Assembly: GCA_003151515.1 (NCBI GenBank)
Contig: PLXS01000027.1
Location: 1 to 64,000, forward strand
DNA length: 64,000 bases
Source: Opitutaceae bacterium
Lineage (GTDB): Bacteria > Verrucomicrobiota > Verrucomicrobiia > Opitutales > Opitutaceae
Direction: 5' to 3'
Under the pieces are notes generated by a model. That model made no database searches. It was given only the letters and a program-made list of their open reading frames with translations, and was not told the origin of the DNA. Position 1 is the stretch's first letter, and each line of letters begins with the position of its first letter. Below, one piece after another: positions 1 through 9,499 of the stretch. The translations under genes were made by a program, and so were the position numbers.

Positions 1-1
1 A

Positions 2-142
2 TCACGAACCCGGCACTCTCAAGAACATGACTATCCCCGCCTTTATCATGAAGAAATGTTCCTGAAACAGCGTGACGCGGAACACCTCGGCGTCGTACGC
101 AGCCACGATACGCTCACGCAGGTCCAGTGATAGGGTCTTCAT
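2..142 (-). pseudogene. IS630-family transposase N-terminal remnant
   Basis: Reverse-strand ATG at 142 reads MKTLSLDLRERIVAAYDAEVFRVTLFQEHFFMIKAGIVMFLRVPGS*. MKTLSLDLRERIVAAYDA resembles the conserved IS630-type transposase N-terminus; the rest does not continue the helix-turn-helix, so this looks decayed. Confidence 0.5.
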
Positions 143-153
143 GGACTCCAAGT

Positions 154-181
154 CTGCAGCCTTCCTAGAAAAAGGCTACAG
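154..181. terminator. Imperfect inverted repeat downstream of the xdh stop (possible terminator or IS end)
   Basis: CTGCAGCCTT (154-163) and AAGGCTACAG (172-181) pair over 9 of 10 positions, just past the xdh stop at 198 in the minus direction. No clean T-tract. Confidence 0.35.
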
Positions 182-197
182 TTTTATTTAAAATGCT

Positions 198-3100
198 CTA
201 GTCCCCGCGGGCCCTGATTGCAGCGTAGATCGCCTCGCAGGTGGCCGGCGACGCGAGGGCAACCTCCCCGCCTGCCCTGCCGAACGCGGCCACGGCGTCG
301 CGGATCGCCTCGCGAACGGAGAACGCCAGCATGAGGGGGGGCTCGCCCGATGCCTTGCTCCCGTCGATGGCGGCCTCGTGGCCGGCCCTGGGCAGGAGGG
401 TCACGTTCATCTCCAAAGGCGCGTCGCTTAGCGCCGGGATCTGGTAGGTGCTGGCGCTGTGTGTCAGCAGCCGGCCCTTCTTGTCCCAGAGGAGCTCCTC
501 GCGGGTCAGCCAGCCGATGCCCTGGACCAGGCCGCCCTCGATCTGGCCGCGGTCCACGCCCGGGTTGAGCGAGTTCCCGACGTCGTGGACGACGTCCACG
601 CGGATCACCCGGTGCATCCCGCTGTATCCGTCGACCTCCACCTCGGCGACCGCCGCCCCGCACGCGAAGTACTTGAACGGGTGCCCCGACGACGTCGACC
701 AGTCCCAGTGGATCCCGGGTGTCGCGTAGAAGCCGGTCGCCTCGAGGCTGATCCTCCCTTCGTGAGCGGCCCGGCAGACCTCCGCCATGCCGACCCGCGC
801 CCTCGTTCCGCGCGCCAGCGCCTCGCCGTCAGCGAAGACGACCCCGGACGCGGCGACGGCCCTCTTCGCCTTCCTTGACAGGAGATCGGCCGCGACCGGG
901 GCCAGCCGCCCGCGCAGGGTCACGCACGCGTTCTTGACGGCCTCGCCGTTCAGGTCGGCGCCCGACGAGGCGGCCGTCGCCGAGGTGTTGGGCACCTTGT
1001 CCGTGGCCGTGGGCATCATCCGGATGCGCCCGGCGGGCAGGCCAAGCTCGCGCATGGCGACGCCAAGGATCTTCGTGTGCAGGCCCTGGCCCATCTCGGT
1101 GCCGCCGTGGTTCACCTGCGCCGTCCCGTCGCTGTAGAGCAGGACCAGGGCGCCGGCCTGGTTGTAGCGGGTGAGCGTGAAGGATATGCCGAACTTGACC
1201 GGGGTGACGGCGAGCCCGCGCTTGACCCGCGCGTGGCCCCTGTTCCAGCGCTCCACGGCCCTCCTCCTCGCCGAGAAGCCCGCCTCCCTCTGGACCCGGC
1301 CCCATATGGAGCGCAGGCGGTTGTCGCCGATCTGCTGCAGGAAGTGGGTCGTGTTCGTCCTGCCCCCGCCCCGGTAGAGGTTGCGCCCCCGAACGACCTC
1401 GGGCGGCAGCCCAAGGCGACGGGCGACGCGGTCGACGATCTCCTCCATGACGAGCATGCCCTGCGGTCCGCCGAAGCCCCTGAAGGCGGTGTTCGAGGAG
1501 ACGTTTGTCGAGGCGATCAGGCCCGTCACCCGAAGGGCCGGGATGTAGTAGGCGTTGTCGATGTGGAAGAGGGCCCGATCGAGGACCGGCTGCGAGAGGT
1601 CGAGGGACCATCCCCCGTCGGAGTAGAGGTCCACCTCAGCGCCGAGGAGCATCCCCCTGCCGTCGTAGCCGACCCGGAACCTCGAGTAGAAGGGGTGGCG
1701 CTTGCCCGTGATTATCATGTCCATGTCGCGGTCGAGCTGGATGCGCACGGGCCTTCCGGTCTTCAGCGCGGCCAGGGCGACCATGGCGGCGAACGCGTTT
1801 CCCTGGGTCTCCTTGCCGCCGAAGCCCCCGCCCATCCTGGGCGACTGCACCACGACCTTGCTCCTCGGCTCGCCGATCACCTCCGCCACGATCGTCTGGA
1901 TCTCCGTCGGGTGCTGCGTGGAGGAGCTGACGAAGACCGAGCCCGACTCGACAGGCTCGGCCCAGGCCGCCTGGGTCTCCAGGTAGAAGTGCTCCTGGCC
2001 GCCAAACTCGAACTCGCCCTCGAGGACGTGGGGCGCCTTGGCGACCGCGGCCTTGGCGTCGCCCCTGGCGATCGTGTGCGGCGGCGTGTGGAAACTGCCC
2101 TTCGCGATCGCGGCCTTGATCCCGAGTATGGGCTCCATGGGCTCGTATTCCACCTCCACCTTGGCGGCGGCGGCCCTGCACTGGCCTGGCGACGCGCCCA
2201 CCACCAGGGCGACGACCTGCCCGTGGTACTTGACGTACGCCGAGGCGAAGAGCTCCTCGTCGTGCATCGTGCCGACGTTGTTGTCCCCGGGGATGTCCTC
2301 GGCCAGGAGGACCGCCGCCACGCCCGGCATGGCCCTGGCCGCGGCCGCGTCGCGCCTGATTATCCGGGCGCGGGCGTGGGGCGAGCACACGGGCCAGACG
2401 TCGAGCATCGGGCGGCGCTGAGCCGTGTCGTCCGCGTACATCGCCTGCCCGGTCACGTGCCCGACCGCGCTCTCGTGGCGAAGCGCCCGCGAGTCGTCGG
2501 CCGGCGGGTCGGCAAGGCCCATTGCGAAGCGCCGCTCACCGTCCTGCGCCTCGCTAGTCTCCCCTGCGGCGAACTTCGCCCAGAGGCTCACGATCAGGCC
2601 CCGGCGGTACTCGGCGCCGCCGCGCAGGTCGTCTATGGGCTTGAATTCCCCGGCCAGGACCCGGGCGACCTCGCCGGCGGCCTCCCCGATTCGCCGGCCC
2701 TCCAGGGCCGCCTCCGCGGCGCGGGCCCGCACCGGGGTCGGCGCGACGCCCCCGTAGGCGATCCTCGCCCTGCGAACGACGCCCTTCGCGTCCGTGTCGA
2801 GGGAGAAGGCCGCGGCGACGATGCTTATGTCGAGCTCGCGGCGCTTGGACACCTTGAGGAAGTCCGAGCGGCGCGTGAGGCCCGCGCTCGCGCCGAAGCG
2901 CGGCAGCACGATCTCGAGGATCACCTCCCCCGGGGCGAGGAGGGTCTTTCGGTAGGCGGTGAAGAACTCCGAAAGGGGCACCCTCCTTCGCCCCGCCGCG
3001 CAGGCCAGGACGAGCTCGGCGTCCAGGGTCAAAAGGACGGGCGCCGCGTCGCCGATCGGCGACGCCGTCGCGAGGTTGCCGCCCAGCGTGGCGCGGTTGC

Positions 3101-3965
3101 GGATCTGGCGCGCCGCGAAGACGCCGAGCATCTTCGAGAGCGACGGGTATTCCGCTCCCAGCGCCTCGCCGACCGCGGTCAGGGTGGCCGCCCCGCCGAT
3201 CCTCCACTCGGCGTCGGTCGCCGTGATGGCCGTCAGCTCCGGGACCGCCTCGGCCGAGACGAGGCAGGGGAAGGACGCGGCCTTCTTCGTCACGTCGACG
3301 CCGATCTCCGTCGCCCCGGCAACGAGCCTCGCCGCGGGATCCGCGGCGAGGGCCGCGAAGAGCCCGCCGAGCGTCACCGGCCTCACGAAGCGGCAGCCGC
3401 CCGAGCCGTAGTCAAGCGCCTGAGGGGGCTCCAGCGGCGCCTTGAGCCTTTCCCCGAAGGGATCGCCCGGCGCGGCGCCGCCGCGCCCCAGCGCGGAGAG
3501 CGCCGCGTCTCGGATCGGCCGGTAGCCCGTGCACCGGCACAGGTTGCCGCAGAGCTGGTCGCTCATCTCGCGGGTGTCGGCGCAGTCGGAGCGGTAGTAT
3601 CCCTCGAAGAGCGACATGACGAACCCGGGCGTGCAGTAGCCGCACTGCGACCCGTAGTGGTCGACCATGGCCTCCTGCACGGGGTGCAGCGGGCCGCCCT
3701 CCCCGCACAGGCCCTCCACCGTGACCACCTCGCGGCCCGCGAACATCGGAAGCAGGGCGATGCAGCTGTTGACCCCCCGGTAGGTCGGCTTCCCGCGGGC
3801 GTCCCTGTCGACTATCGCCACCGTGCACGCCCCGCAGTCGCCCTCCGCGCATCCCTGCTTGCCGCCCGTGAGGCCGCTCGACCTCAGGAAGTCCAGGAGC
3901 GTGGTCGTCGTGGGCCTGTCGTCGACTCGCACCGTCCTGCCGTTGAGCTTGAATTCAAATCCCAT
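198..3965 (-). CDS. xdh: Xanthine dehydrogenase, single chain (2Fe-2S + FAD + molybdopterin domains)
   Basis: MGFEFKLNGRTVRVDD...GCAEGDCGACTV...CGYCTPGF...CRCTGYRPI (2x[2Fe-2S]), FAD domain, then molybdopterin domain with GGGFGGKE and GTEMGQGLHTK. About 1255 aa. Confidence 0.93.
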   Translation of the reverse strand: MGFEFKLNGRTVRVDDRPTTTTLLDFLRSSGLTGGKQGCAEGDCGACTVAIVDRDARGKPTYRGVNSCIALLPMFAGREVVTVEGLCGEGGPLHPVQEAMVDHYGSQCGYCTPGFVMSLFEGYYRSDCADTREMSDQLCGNLCRCTGYRPIRDAALSALGRGGAAPGDPFGERLKAPLEPPQALDYGSGGCRFVRPVTLGGLFAALAADPAARLVAGATEIGVDVTKKAASFPCLVSAEAVPELTAITATDAEWRIGGAATLTAVGEALGAEYPSLSKMLGVFAARQIRNRATLGGNLATASPIGDAAPVLLTLDAELVLACAAGRRRVPLSEFFTAYRKTLLAPGEVILEIVLPRFGASAGLTRRSDFLKVSKRRELDISIVAAAFSLDTDAKGVVRRARIAYGGVAPTPVRARAAEAALEGRRIGEAAGEVARVLAGEFKPIDDLRGGAEYRRGLIVSLWAKFAAGETSEAQDGERRFAMGLADPPADDSRALRHESAVGHVTGQAMYADDTAQRRPMLDVWPVCSPHARARIIRRDAAAARAMPGVAAVLLAEDIPGDNNVGTMHDEELFASAYVKYHGQVVALVVGASPGQCRAAAAKVEVEYEPMEPILGIKAAIAKGSFHTPPHTIARGDAKAAVAKAPHVLEGEFEFGGQEHFYLETQAAWAEPVESGSVFVSSSTQHPTEIQTIVAEVIGEPRSKVVVQSPRMGGGFGGKETQGNAFAAMVALAALKTGRPVRIQLDRDMDMIITGKRHPFYSRFRVGYDGRGMLLGAEVDLYSDGGWSLDLSQPVLDRALFHIDNAYYIPALRVTGLIASTNVSSNTAFRGFGGPQGMLVMEEIVDRVARRLGLPPEVVRGRNLYRGGGRTNTTHFLQQIGDNRLRSIWGRVQREAGFSARRRAVERWNRGHARVKRGLAVTPVKFGISFTLTRYNQAGALVLLYSDGTAQVNHGGTEMGQGLHTKILGVAMRELGLPAGRIRMMPTATDKVPNTSATAASSGADLNGEAVKNACVTLRGRLAPVAADLLSRKAKRAVAASGVVFADGEALARGTRARVGMAEVCRAAHEGRISLEATGFYATPGIHWDWSTSSGHPFKYFACGAAVAEVEVDGYSGMHRVIRVDVVHDVGNSLNPGVDRGQIEGGLVQGIGWLTREELLWDKKGRLLTHSASTYQIPALSDAPLEMNVTLLPRAGHEAAIDGSKASGEPPLMLAFSVREAIRDAVAAFGRAGGEVALASPATCEAIYAAIRARGD

Positions 3966-3970
3966 GGGCC

Positions 3971-5230
3971 TTAGGCGGCGAGGCTCGCCATGGTGTGGGC
4001 CAGGACCTCGGCTCCCGACGCGACGTGACCGGGCGACGCGTACTCCTCCGGCCGGTGGCTCCACCCGTTGAGGCAGGGGATGAAGACCATGGTGGTCGGG
4101 CACACCCGCGCCATGAAGAGCGAGTCGTGGTAGGCGCGGCTCACCATCCGCAGCGAAGCGAGGCCGAGGCGCGCGCAGGCCCGCTCCACCGCCTCGATCG
4201 TCTTCGGGTCGCCCTCGGCGGGCGGGTCCGCGTTGATCTCCTCGAAGTCCATGCGCACGCCCCGGCGTCTGCACGCGGCGGCGGCCGCCCTGCGGATCCT
4301 GGCGTAGGCCCTCTTGCGGGTGTCGAGCCTTGTGTCCCTAAGGTCGATCTCGAGGTAGGCCCTGAAGGGGACGCTGTTCACGGCTCCCGGCTCGATCCGA
4401 AACACCCCTACCGTGCCCACGGTGTCCGGGCTTGCGCTCGTGCAGGCCGCCCTCTCGACGGCGAGCGCCACCTGGGCCCCGGCCGCGAGGGCGTCGTGCC
4501 TCGCGGGCATGAGCACCGCGCCGGCGTGGCCTCCCTCGCCTTGGAGGGTCACCCTGTAGCTGCTCGGGCCCGCGATTCGCTCCACGATCCCGATCGGGAT
4601 CCCCCTGGCCTCGAGGACGGGCCCCTGCTCGATGTGCAGCTCGATGAAGGAGTGGTAGTGGCCCGAGGGCAGCCGCACGGATTCCAGGGGACCCGCGCAC
4701 CCGGCCGCCGCTCGCAGTTCGTCGAGCGTGCGCCCGTCGCGGTCGCGCAGCGCGGCCGCCTTCTCGACCGACAGGGTCCCCGCCATCAGGCGGCTGCCCA
4801 CGCAGCCAAGGCCGAAGCGGGTCGGCTCCTCCGCGGTGAACATGACGACCTCCAGCGAGCGCCTCGGCCTGAAGCCGGCGCGCTTCAGGGCGGCCAGGGC
4901 CTCGAAGGCCCCCAGGACCCCAACGACCCCGTCGTATCTCCCCGCGTTGGGGATGGCGTCGGTGTGGGAGCCCGAGGCCACGGCCGCAAGGCCTGGCTCG
5001 CCGCCCTCCCACCGGGCGAATATGTTGCCGACCGCGTCCTCGCGCACCGCGAGGCCCGCGTCGCGCGCCGCCTTGCGCACGTATTCGCGGCCGCGCTGGT
5101 CCGCCTCCGAGAAGAGGACGCGGGTGACGACCGGCGCCGGGGCCTCGGAGATGAGGGCCAGCTCGTCAATGCGGCGCTGCAGCCCGGCTGCGTCCACCGT
5201 GATCGCAAGGTCTTCCGGTGATGCGCTCAT
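3971..5230 (-). CDS. M20-family amidohydrolase, likely ureidoglycolate amidohydrolase (hydantoinase/carbamoylase family)
   Basis: SGSHTDAIPNAGRYDGVVGVLGAFEAL, FTAEEPTRFGLGCVGS and HIEQGPVLE motifs. The ATGA overlap with allE and operon context suggest ureidoglycolate as substrate. Confidence 0.8.
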   Translation of the reverse strand: MSASPEDLAITVDAAGLQRRIDELALISEAPAPVVTRVLFSEADQRGREYVRKAARDAGLAVREDAVGNIFARWEGGEPGLAAVASGSHTDAIPNAGRYDGVVGVLGAFEALAALKRAGFRPRRSLEVVMFTAEEPTRFGLGCVGSRLMAGTLSVEKAAALRDRDGRTLDELRAAAGCAGPLESVRLPSGHYHSFIELHIEQGPVLEARGIPIGIVERIAGPSSYRVTLQGEGGHAGAVLMPARHDALAAGAQVALAVERAACTSASPDTVGTVGVFRIEPGAVNSVPFRAYLEIDLRDTRLDTRKRAYARIRRAAAAACRRRGVRMDFEEINADPPAEGDPKTIEAVERACARLGLASLRMVSRAYHDSLFMARVCPTTMVFIPCLNGWSHRPEEYASPGHVASGAEVLAHTMASLAA

Positions 5231-5970
5231 AGGGGCTGGCGGTTCACGTCCTTGTAGTAGAGGTAGCGCGCGGGCGCCTTGCCCATCGCCACGAACCACT
5301 GCGCGCAGTAGGGCGCCATCCAGACCGCGTCCCCGGCGCGCACCGGGTACCACGAATCCTCGAGGCGGTAGACGCCCTCGCCGGAGAGCATGACGAGGCC
5401 GTGCTCCATGATGTGGATCTCGACGAAGGGAAGGTGGCCTCCCGGCTGGTAGGCGAAGACGTTCACGGCCATGTCGAAGGCCGGCTCGTCCGGCAGGAGG
5501 ACCTGCAGGTTCGCCGCCGGGTCCCCGAGGAACGGCGTCCCCTTGACCCGCGATTGGTCGCCAAGCAGCGGCCGCGGCGCTCGGACGCCGGGCAGCGGGG
5601 CGTATTTCTTCTGGAAGAGCGTGACCCTGGTCCCCTTCTTCGGCGACTTGAGCGACCAGCCCGAGCCGGCGGGGCAGTAGAAGTATCCGCCGGGCCTGAG
5701 CCGGCGCGACTTGGCGCCCACCGCCACGGTCGCCCCCCCGTCCATCACATACCCGAAGGTCTGGGACTCGCCGGCGTCGATCCGCGCGGACCCGCCTGTC
5801 TCGAACGTGAGGAGCGTCTGCGCGACGCGGGCGCCCATGGCCGGGCTCACCAGCACGACCGCCGTCGCCCCCGCGATCCCGGGCAGCGAGCTGTTCACGT
5901 GGTTGTCGGGCGTGATGAGCGCGTGGCGGGCCGCGACGCGCGCCCGTGTGTGGCCGAATAGTTCAGGCAT
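5227..5970 (-). CDS. allE: (S)-ureidoglycine aminohydrolase (bicupin)
   Basis: HALITPDNHVNSSLPG...VEIHIMEHGLVMLSGEGVYRLEDSWYPVRAGDAVWMAPYCAQWF; AllE/UGlyAH signature. Confidence 0.9.
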   Translation of the reverse strand: MPELFGHTRARVAARHALITPDNHVNSSLPGIAGATAVVLVSPAMGARVAQTLLTFETGGSARIDAGESQTFGYVMDGGATVAVGAKSRRLRPGGYFYCPAGSGWSLKSPKKGTRVTLFQKKYAPLPGVRAPRPLLGDQSRVKGTPFLGDPAANLQVLLPDEPAFDMAVNVFAYQPGGHLPFVEIHIMEHGLVMLSGEGVYRLEDSWYPVRAGDAVWMAPYCAQWFVAMGKAPARYLYYKDVNRQPL

Positions 5971-5997
5971 GGGTGTGGTTGCTTTGGATTTCTGCTC

Positions 5998-7359
5998 CTA
6001 GGAAGGCCTTATAAAGTGACCGCATGCGGGCCCGGGTGCAACCCGGCCCTGCGCGAAGGCCGTGCGCCCGCGCACGACCGTGCGCACAACTCTCGCGCGC
6101 GAGGTGCGGCCGTCGTATGGGCCCTGGCGGTGCCGGTACAGGAGTTCCTCGTTCGAAACCCTGCGCTCGCCCCGCAGGTCGAGGATCGTCAGGTCCGCGT
6201 CGAGGCCCTCGGCCAGCCGGCCCTTCGACTTGTCGATCCTGAACCTGCGGGCGACGTTGCCGGAGAGAAGGGCCGAGAGATGCGCCAGGGCGACCTCGGC
6301 CGGTCGCCGGGCGAGGGCCTCCGTGATCAGGAGCTCGAAGCAGTGCTGGCAGCCGGAGACCCCGCCCCAGATCGCGAAGAAGTCCTCTGAGCGCTTCATC
6401 GCCGGGGGCGCCGGCGAGTGGTCCGATCCGACCGTGTCCACGGAGCCGGACTCAAGCTCGCGCCAGAGCCCGAGCCTCTGGCTCTCCGAGCGAAGCGGCG
6501 GGAAACACTTGGCCGGGGCTCCCAGGCGCACGACATCCTCCTCCCCGAGGAGCAGGTAGTGGGGGCAGGTCTCGATCGACACGTCCACGCCACGCCGGCG
6601 CGCCTCCAGGGCCGCCGCAACGCCCTCGGGGCTGCTCACGTGCACGATGTGCAGGGCGCACCCGGTCTCGCCCGCTATGTCCGTCGCCGTGCGTATGGCC
6701 AGGAGTTCGAGCTCCACCGGGCGGGACCTGAGCCACGTGCGCACGTCCGAGCCCTTCGAGCGCTGCTCGGCCGCCCTGACCCGTGCGAGCGCCTCGTCCT
6801 CCGCGTGCACGGCGACGATCATTCCCAGGGCCGCCGCGCGGGTCATCCCCGCGCGCAGCGTCCGGGCGTCGGCCGACGGGAACTCGTCGACGCCGCTGTT
6901 GCACATGAACGCCTTGAACCCGACGGCGCCTCCGTCGCGCATGGGCTCAAGCTGGTGCGCGTTGCCGGGCACGAGGCCCCCCCAAAGGCCGAAGTCGGTG
7001 CGCGAGGCCCGCTCGGCCGCCGCGCGCTTGAGCTGCAGGCTCGCCAGGTCGGTCACCGGAGGGAGCGAGTTGAGCGGCATGTCGAAGAAGGCAGTCCCCC
7101 CGCCCGCCGCGAGCGCGCCCGATCCGGTCTCGATCCCCTCCCACTCCGTCCTCCCCGGCTCGTTGAAATGAACGTGCGAGTCGATGATGCCCGCGATCAC
7201 GTGCAGCCCCGAGGCGTCGATGACCTCCGAGGCCTCGTCCCCGATGCCGGCCGCGATCCTCACTATCCTGCCGGCAGCGGCCGCGATGTCCGCGCGGACG
7301 GCCCCGGCGGGCGTGATCACGGTGCCTCCTCGCACCAGCAGGTCGATGCGCTCGCTCAT
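5998..7359 (-). CDS. allB: Allantoinase
   Basis: MSERIDLLVRGGTVITPAG...IDSHVHFNEPGRTEWEG...VGSDHSPAPPAMK; cyclic amidohydrolase metal motifs. Confidence 0.92.
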   Translation of the reverse strand: MSERIDLLVRGGTVITPAGAVRADIAAAAGRIVRIAAGIGDEASEVIDASGLHVIAGIIDSHVHFNEPGRTEWEGIETGSGALAAGGGTAFFDMPLNSLPPVTDLASLQLKRAAAERASRTDFGLWGGLVPGNAHQLEPMRDGGAVGFKAFMCNSGVDEFPSADARTLRAGMTRAAALGMIVAVHAEDEALARVRAAEQRSKGSDVRTWLRSRPVELELLAIRTATDIAGETGCALHIVHVSSPEGVAAALEARRRGVDVSIETCPHYLLLGEEDVVRLGAPAKCFPPLRSESQRLGLWRELESGSVDTVGSDHSPAPPAMKRSEDFFAIWGGVSGCQHCFELLITEALARRPAEVALAHLSALLSGNVARRFRIDKSKGRLAEGLDADLTILDLRGERRVSNEELLYRHRQGPYDGRTSRARVVRTVVRGRTAFAQGRVAPGPACGHFIRPS

Positions 7360-8606
7360 CGCTCGCTGCGGACCGCCATACGCCCGAGGAAATCCACGAC
7401 GATGCGCAGGGCCGCGGCAAGGTCGCGCCGGTGCACGAACTCGTCGGGATGGTGGCTCAGGCCGCCCCTGCAGCGCACGAAGAGCATCGCGACCGGGGCA
7501 AGGCGCGAGACGACCACGGCGTCGTGGCCAGCGCCGCTGGCGAGCGCCGGGCAGGAACCCTGGACCGAGCGCACGCTTCGCGCCAGGAGGCCCGTGAGCT
7601 CCCCGGAGCACGCCACGGCGGCGTTGTCCTGAGTCACCTCGAAGGAGGCCGCGAGGCCCCGCGAGGCCGCGACAGCGCGGGCGGCGGCGCGCAGCCTCCC
7701 CAGCGCAGCCCGGCGCGCCCCGTCGTCCGGGTGCCTGACGTCGAGCGACACCTCCGCCCGCGCGGCAATCACGTTCGCCGCGCCGGGGAAGGCCGAGATC
7801 CTGCCCACCGTGGCGACAAGGGGCGGGCTCTTGCGGGCGAGCGCCTCGGCGACGAGGGCAAATTGGGCGGCGCCCGCGAGCGCATCCCTTCTCATCCGCA
7901 TGGGCGTCGTTCCCGCGTGGCCGGCCCTGCCCCGGAAGACCACGCGCGCGCGTGTCTGGCCCGCGATGGCCGACACGACGCCGGCGGCGAGCCCCCTTGA
8001 CTCAAGGACGGGCCCCTGCTCGATGTGCACCTCGAGGTAGCCAAGAAGGTTGCCGGCCGGATGCGCCGGCCCCGCGCGCCTGAACGGCCTGCCGAGACCG
8101 CGCGAGATCGCCTCGGCGACCGAAACGCCGTCGGGGTCGCGCAGCGCCAGGTCCGAGCGGCCGAGCAGGCCCGCGTAGGCCTTGCTGCCCAGGTAGGCGC
8201 TCGAGAACCGCACGCCCTCCTCCTCGGAGAAGCCCAGCACCTCGACCCCGTACGGCAGCCCGACGCCGCGGGACTTCAGGATTTCCAGGGCGGCTATCGG
8301 GAGCAGCACCCCGAGGACCCCGTCGAACCTCCCCGCGTCGCGCACCGTGTCAAGGTGCGAGCCGATGAGGAGCGTCCTGGCTCCCCGGCGGGGCGCCCCA
8401 AGCCTCCCTATCAGGTTGCCGGCTCCGTCCTCGGTGACGGACATGCCGGCCGACCGCATCCAGCCGCCGACGAGCGCGTTGGCCCTGCGCATCGCCGGCG
8501 ACAGAAACGTCCTCGTGGTCGCCCCCGGCTCGTCGGAAACGCGCGCAAGCCCCTCGATGCGGCGGGCAAGCCGCGCGGTGGCCTTGGCAAGGGTGAGTCT
8601 GGGCAT
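7356..8606 (-). CDS. allC: Allantoate amidohydrolase (M20 family)
   Basis: IGSHLDTVRDAGRFDGVLGVL, FSEEEGVRF, HIEQGPVLESRG, AGHAGTTPM; 4-bp ATGA overlap with allB. Confidence 0.85.
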   Translation of the reverse strand: MPRLTLAKATARLARRIEGLARVSDEPGATTRTFLSPAMRRANALVGGWMRSAGMSVTEDGAGNLIGRLGAPRRGARTLLIGSHLDTVRDAGRFDGVLGVLLPIAALEILKSRGVGLPYGVEVLGFSEEEGVRFSSAYLGSKAYAGLLGRSDLALRDPDGVSVAEAISRGLGRPFRRAGPAHPAGNLLGYLEVHIEQGPVLESRGLAAGVVSAIAGQTRARVVFRGRAGHAGTTPMRMRRDALAGAAQFALVAEALARKSPPLVATVGRISAFPGAANVIAARAEVSLDVRHPDDGARRAALGRLRAAARAVAASRGLAASFEVTQDNAAVACSGELTGLLARSVRSVQGSCPALASGAGHDAVVVSRLAPVAMLFVRCRGGLSHHPDEFVHRRDLAAALRIVVDFLGRMAVRSER

Positions 8607-8615
8607 GCGCCGCGT

Positions 8616-8969
8616 TCAGCTTCCCCTGTACGTGCTGTACGCCCAGGGCGTCACCAGGAGCGGCACATGGTAGGGCGCCGATGGGTCCGCGATGCCGAAG
8701 CGCACCGGCACAATGTCCAGGAAGGGAACCTTGGCGGGCGCCGCGCCCCTCGCCGCAAAGTACTCCCCGACGTGGAACTCGAGCTGGTAGGTCCCGGCGG
8801 CCATCTCGGACGGCCTGAAAAGCGGGGCGTCGGCCCTCCCGTCGGTGTTCGTCACGACGGCCTTGAGCAGCGCCGGGTTCGGGGCGAGCCTGCGCAGCTC
8901 GATGCGCATCCCCTCGGCCGGCCGGCCGGCCGTCAGGTCCAGGACGTGTGTGCTCAGTTTTCCGGGCAT
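8616..8969 (-). CDS. uraH: 5-hydroxyisourate hydrolase (transthyretin-like)
   Basis: [21 protein letters not shown]...[19 protein letters not shown]-terminal YRGS signature. Confidence 0.95.
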   Translation of the reverse strand: MPGKLSTHVLDLTAGRPAEGMRIELRRLAPNPALLKAVVTNTDGRADAPLFRPSEMAAGTYQLEFHVGEYFAARGAAPAKVPFLDIVPVRFGIADPSAPYHVPLLVTPWAYSTYRGS

Positions 8970-8970
8970 G

Positions 8971-9489
8971 TCATTCTTCCTTTTGGATCGCCTCGCCTAG
9001 CCGAAGCCTCGCGATCTTGGCGATTTCAACGAGCGCAGTCGAGAGTTCCGCTTCGGGGCCGTTGCCCAGCCTCGCGCGCATGGACGCGAGGATCGCGTCC
9101 TTGGCGTTCAGCCTGGCGCAGATGACAAACGGGAACCCGAACCTGTCCCGGTAGGCGCCGTTAAGGCGCTGCATCTCCGCGGCCTCGGCGCCCGCCAAGC
9201 GGTCCAGCCCCGCCGCGGACTGCTCCCGGGCCGAGGAGTCGGTCAGCTCGCCCGCCTTGGCGAGCCTTCCCGCAAGGTCCGGGTGCGCGCGCACGAGCTC
9301 GACCTGGCGGGCGCGGTTTGCCCCCATCATCGTGGCGCAGAGCGCCGCATGGAGGGCGTCGACGTCCGCAAAGGGCCCCCGGGCGTGGGTCTGCGCCGCC
9401 ACCCACGGGGAATGCTCGAAGAGGTGCCCGAGGGCCGCGACAAAGGCGTCCCGGTCGCATGCGTTGATCGCGGCTAGGGAGAGAGGCAT
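8971..9489 (-). CDS. uraD: OHCU decarboxylase
   Basis: [17 protein letters not shown]...[13 protein letters not shown]...[14 protein letters not shown]. Confidence 0.95.
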   Translation of the reverse strand: MPLSLAAINACDRDAFVAALGHLFEHSPWVAAQTHARGPFADVDALHAALCATMMGANRARQVELVRAHPDLAGRLAKAGELTDSSAREQSAAGLDRLAGAEAAEMQRLNGAYRDRFGFPFVICARLNAKDAILASMRARLGNGPEAELSTALVEIAKIARLRLGEAIQKEE

Positions 9490-9499
9490 CCGCGGGCCC

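Noticed and set aside
1077-3974. 965-aa plus-strand ORF antisense to xdh
   Set aside because: Arg/Pro/Ala/Gly-rich shadow frame of a high-GC gene; the opposite strand encodes a clear xanthine dehydrogenase.
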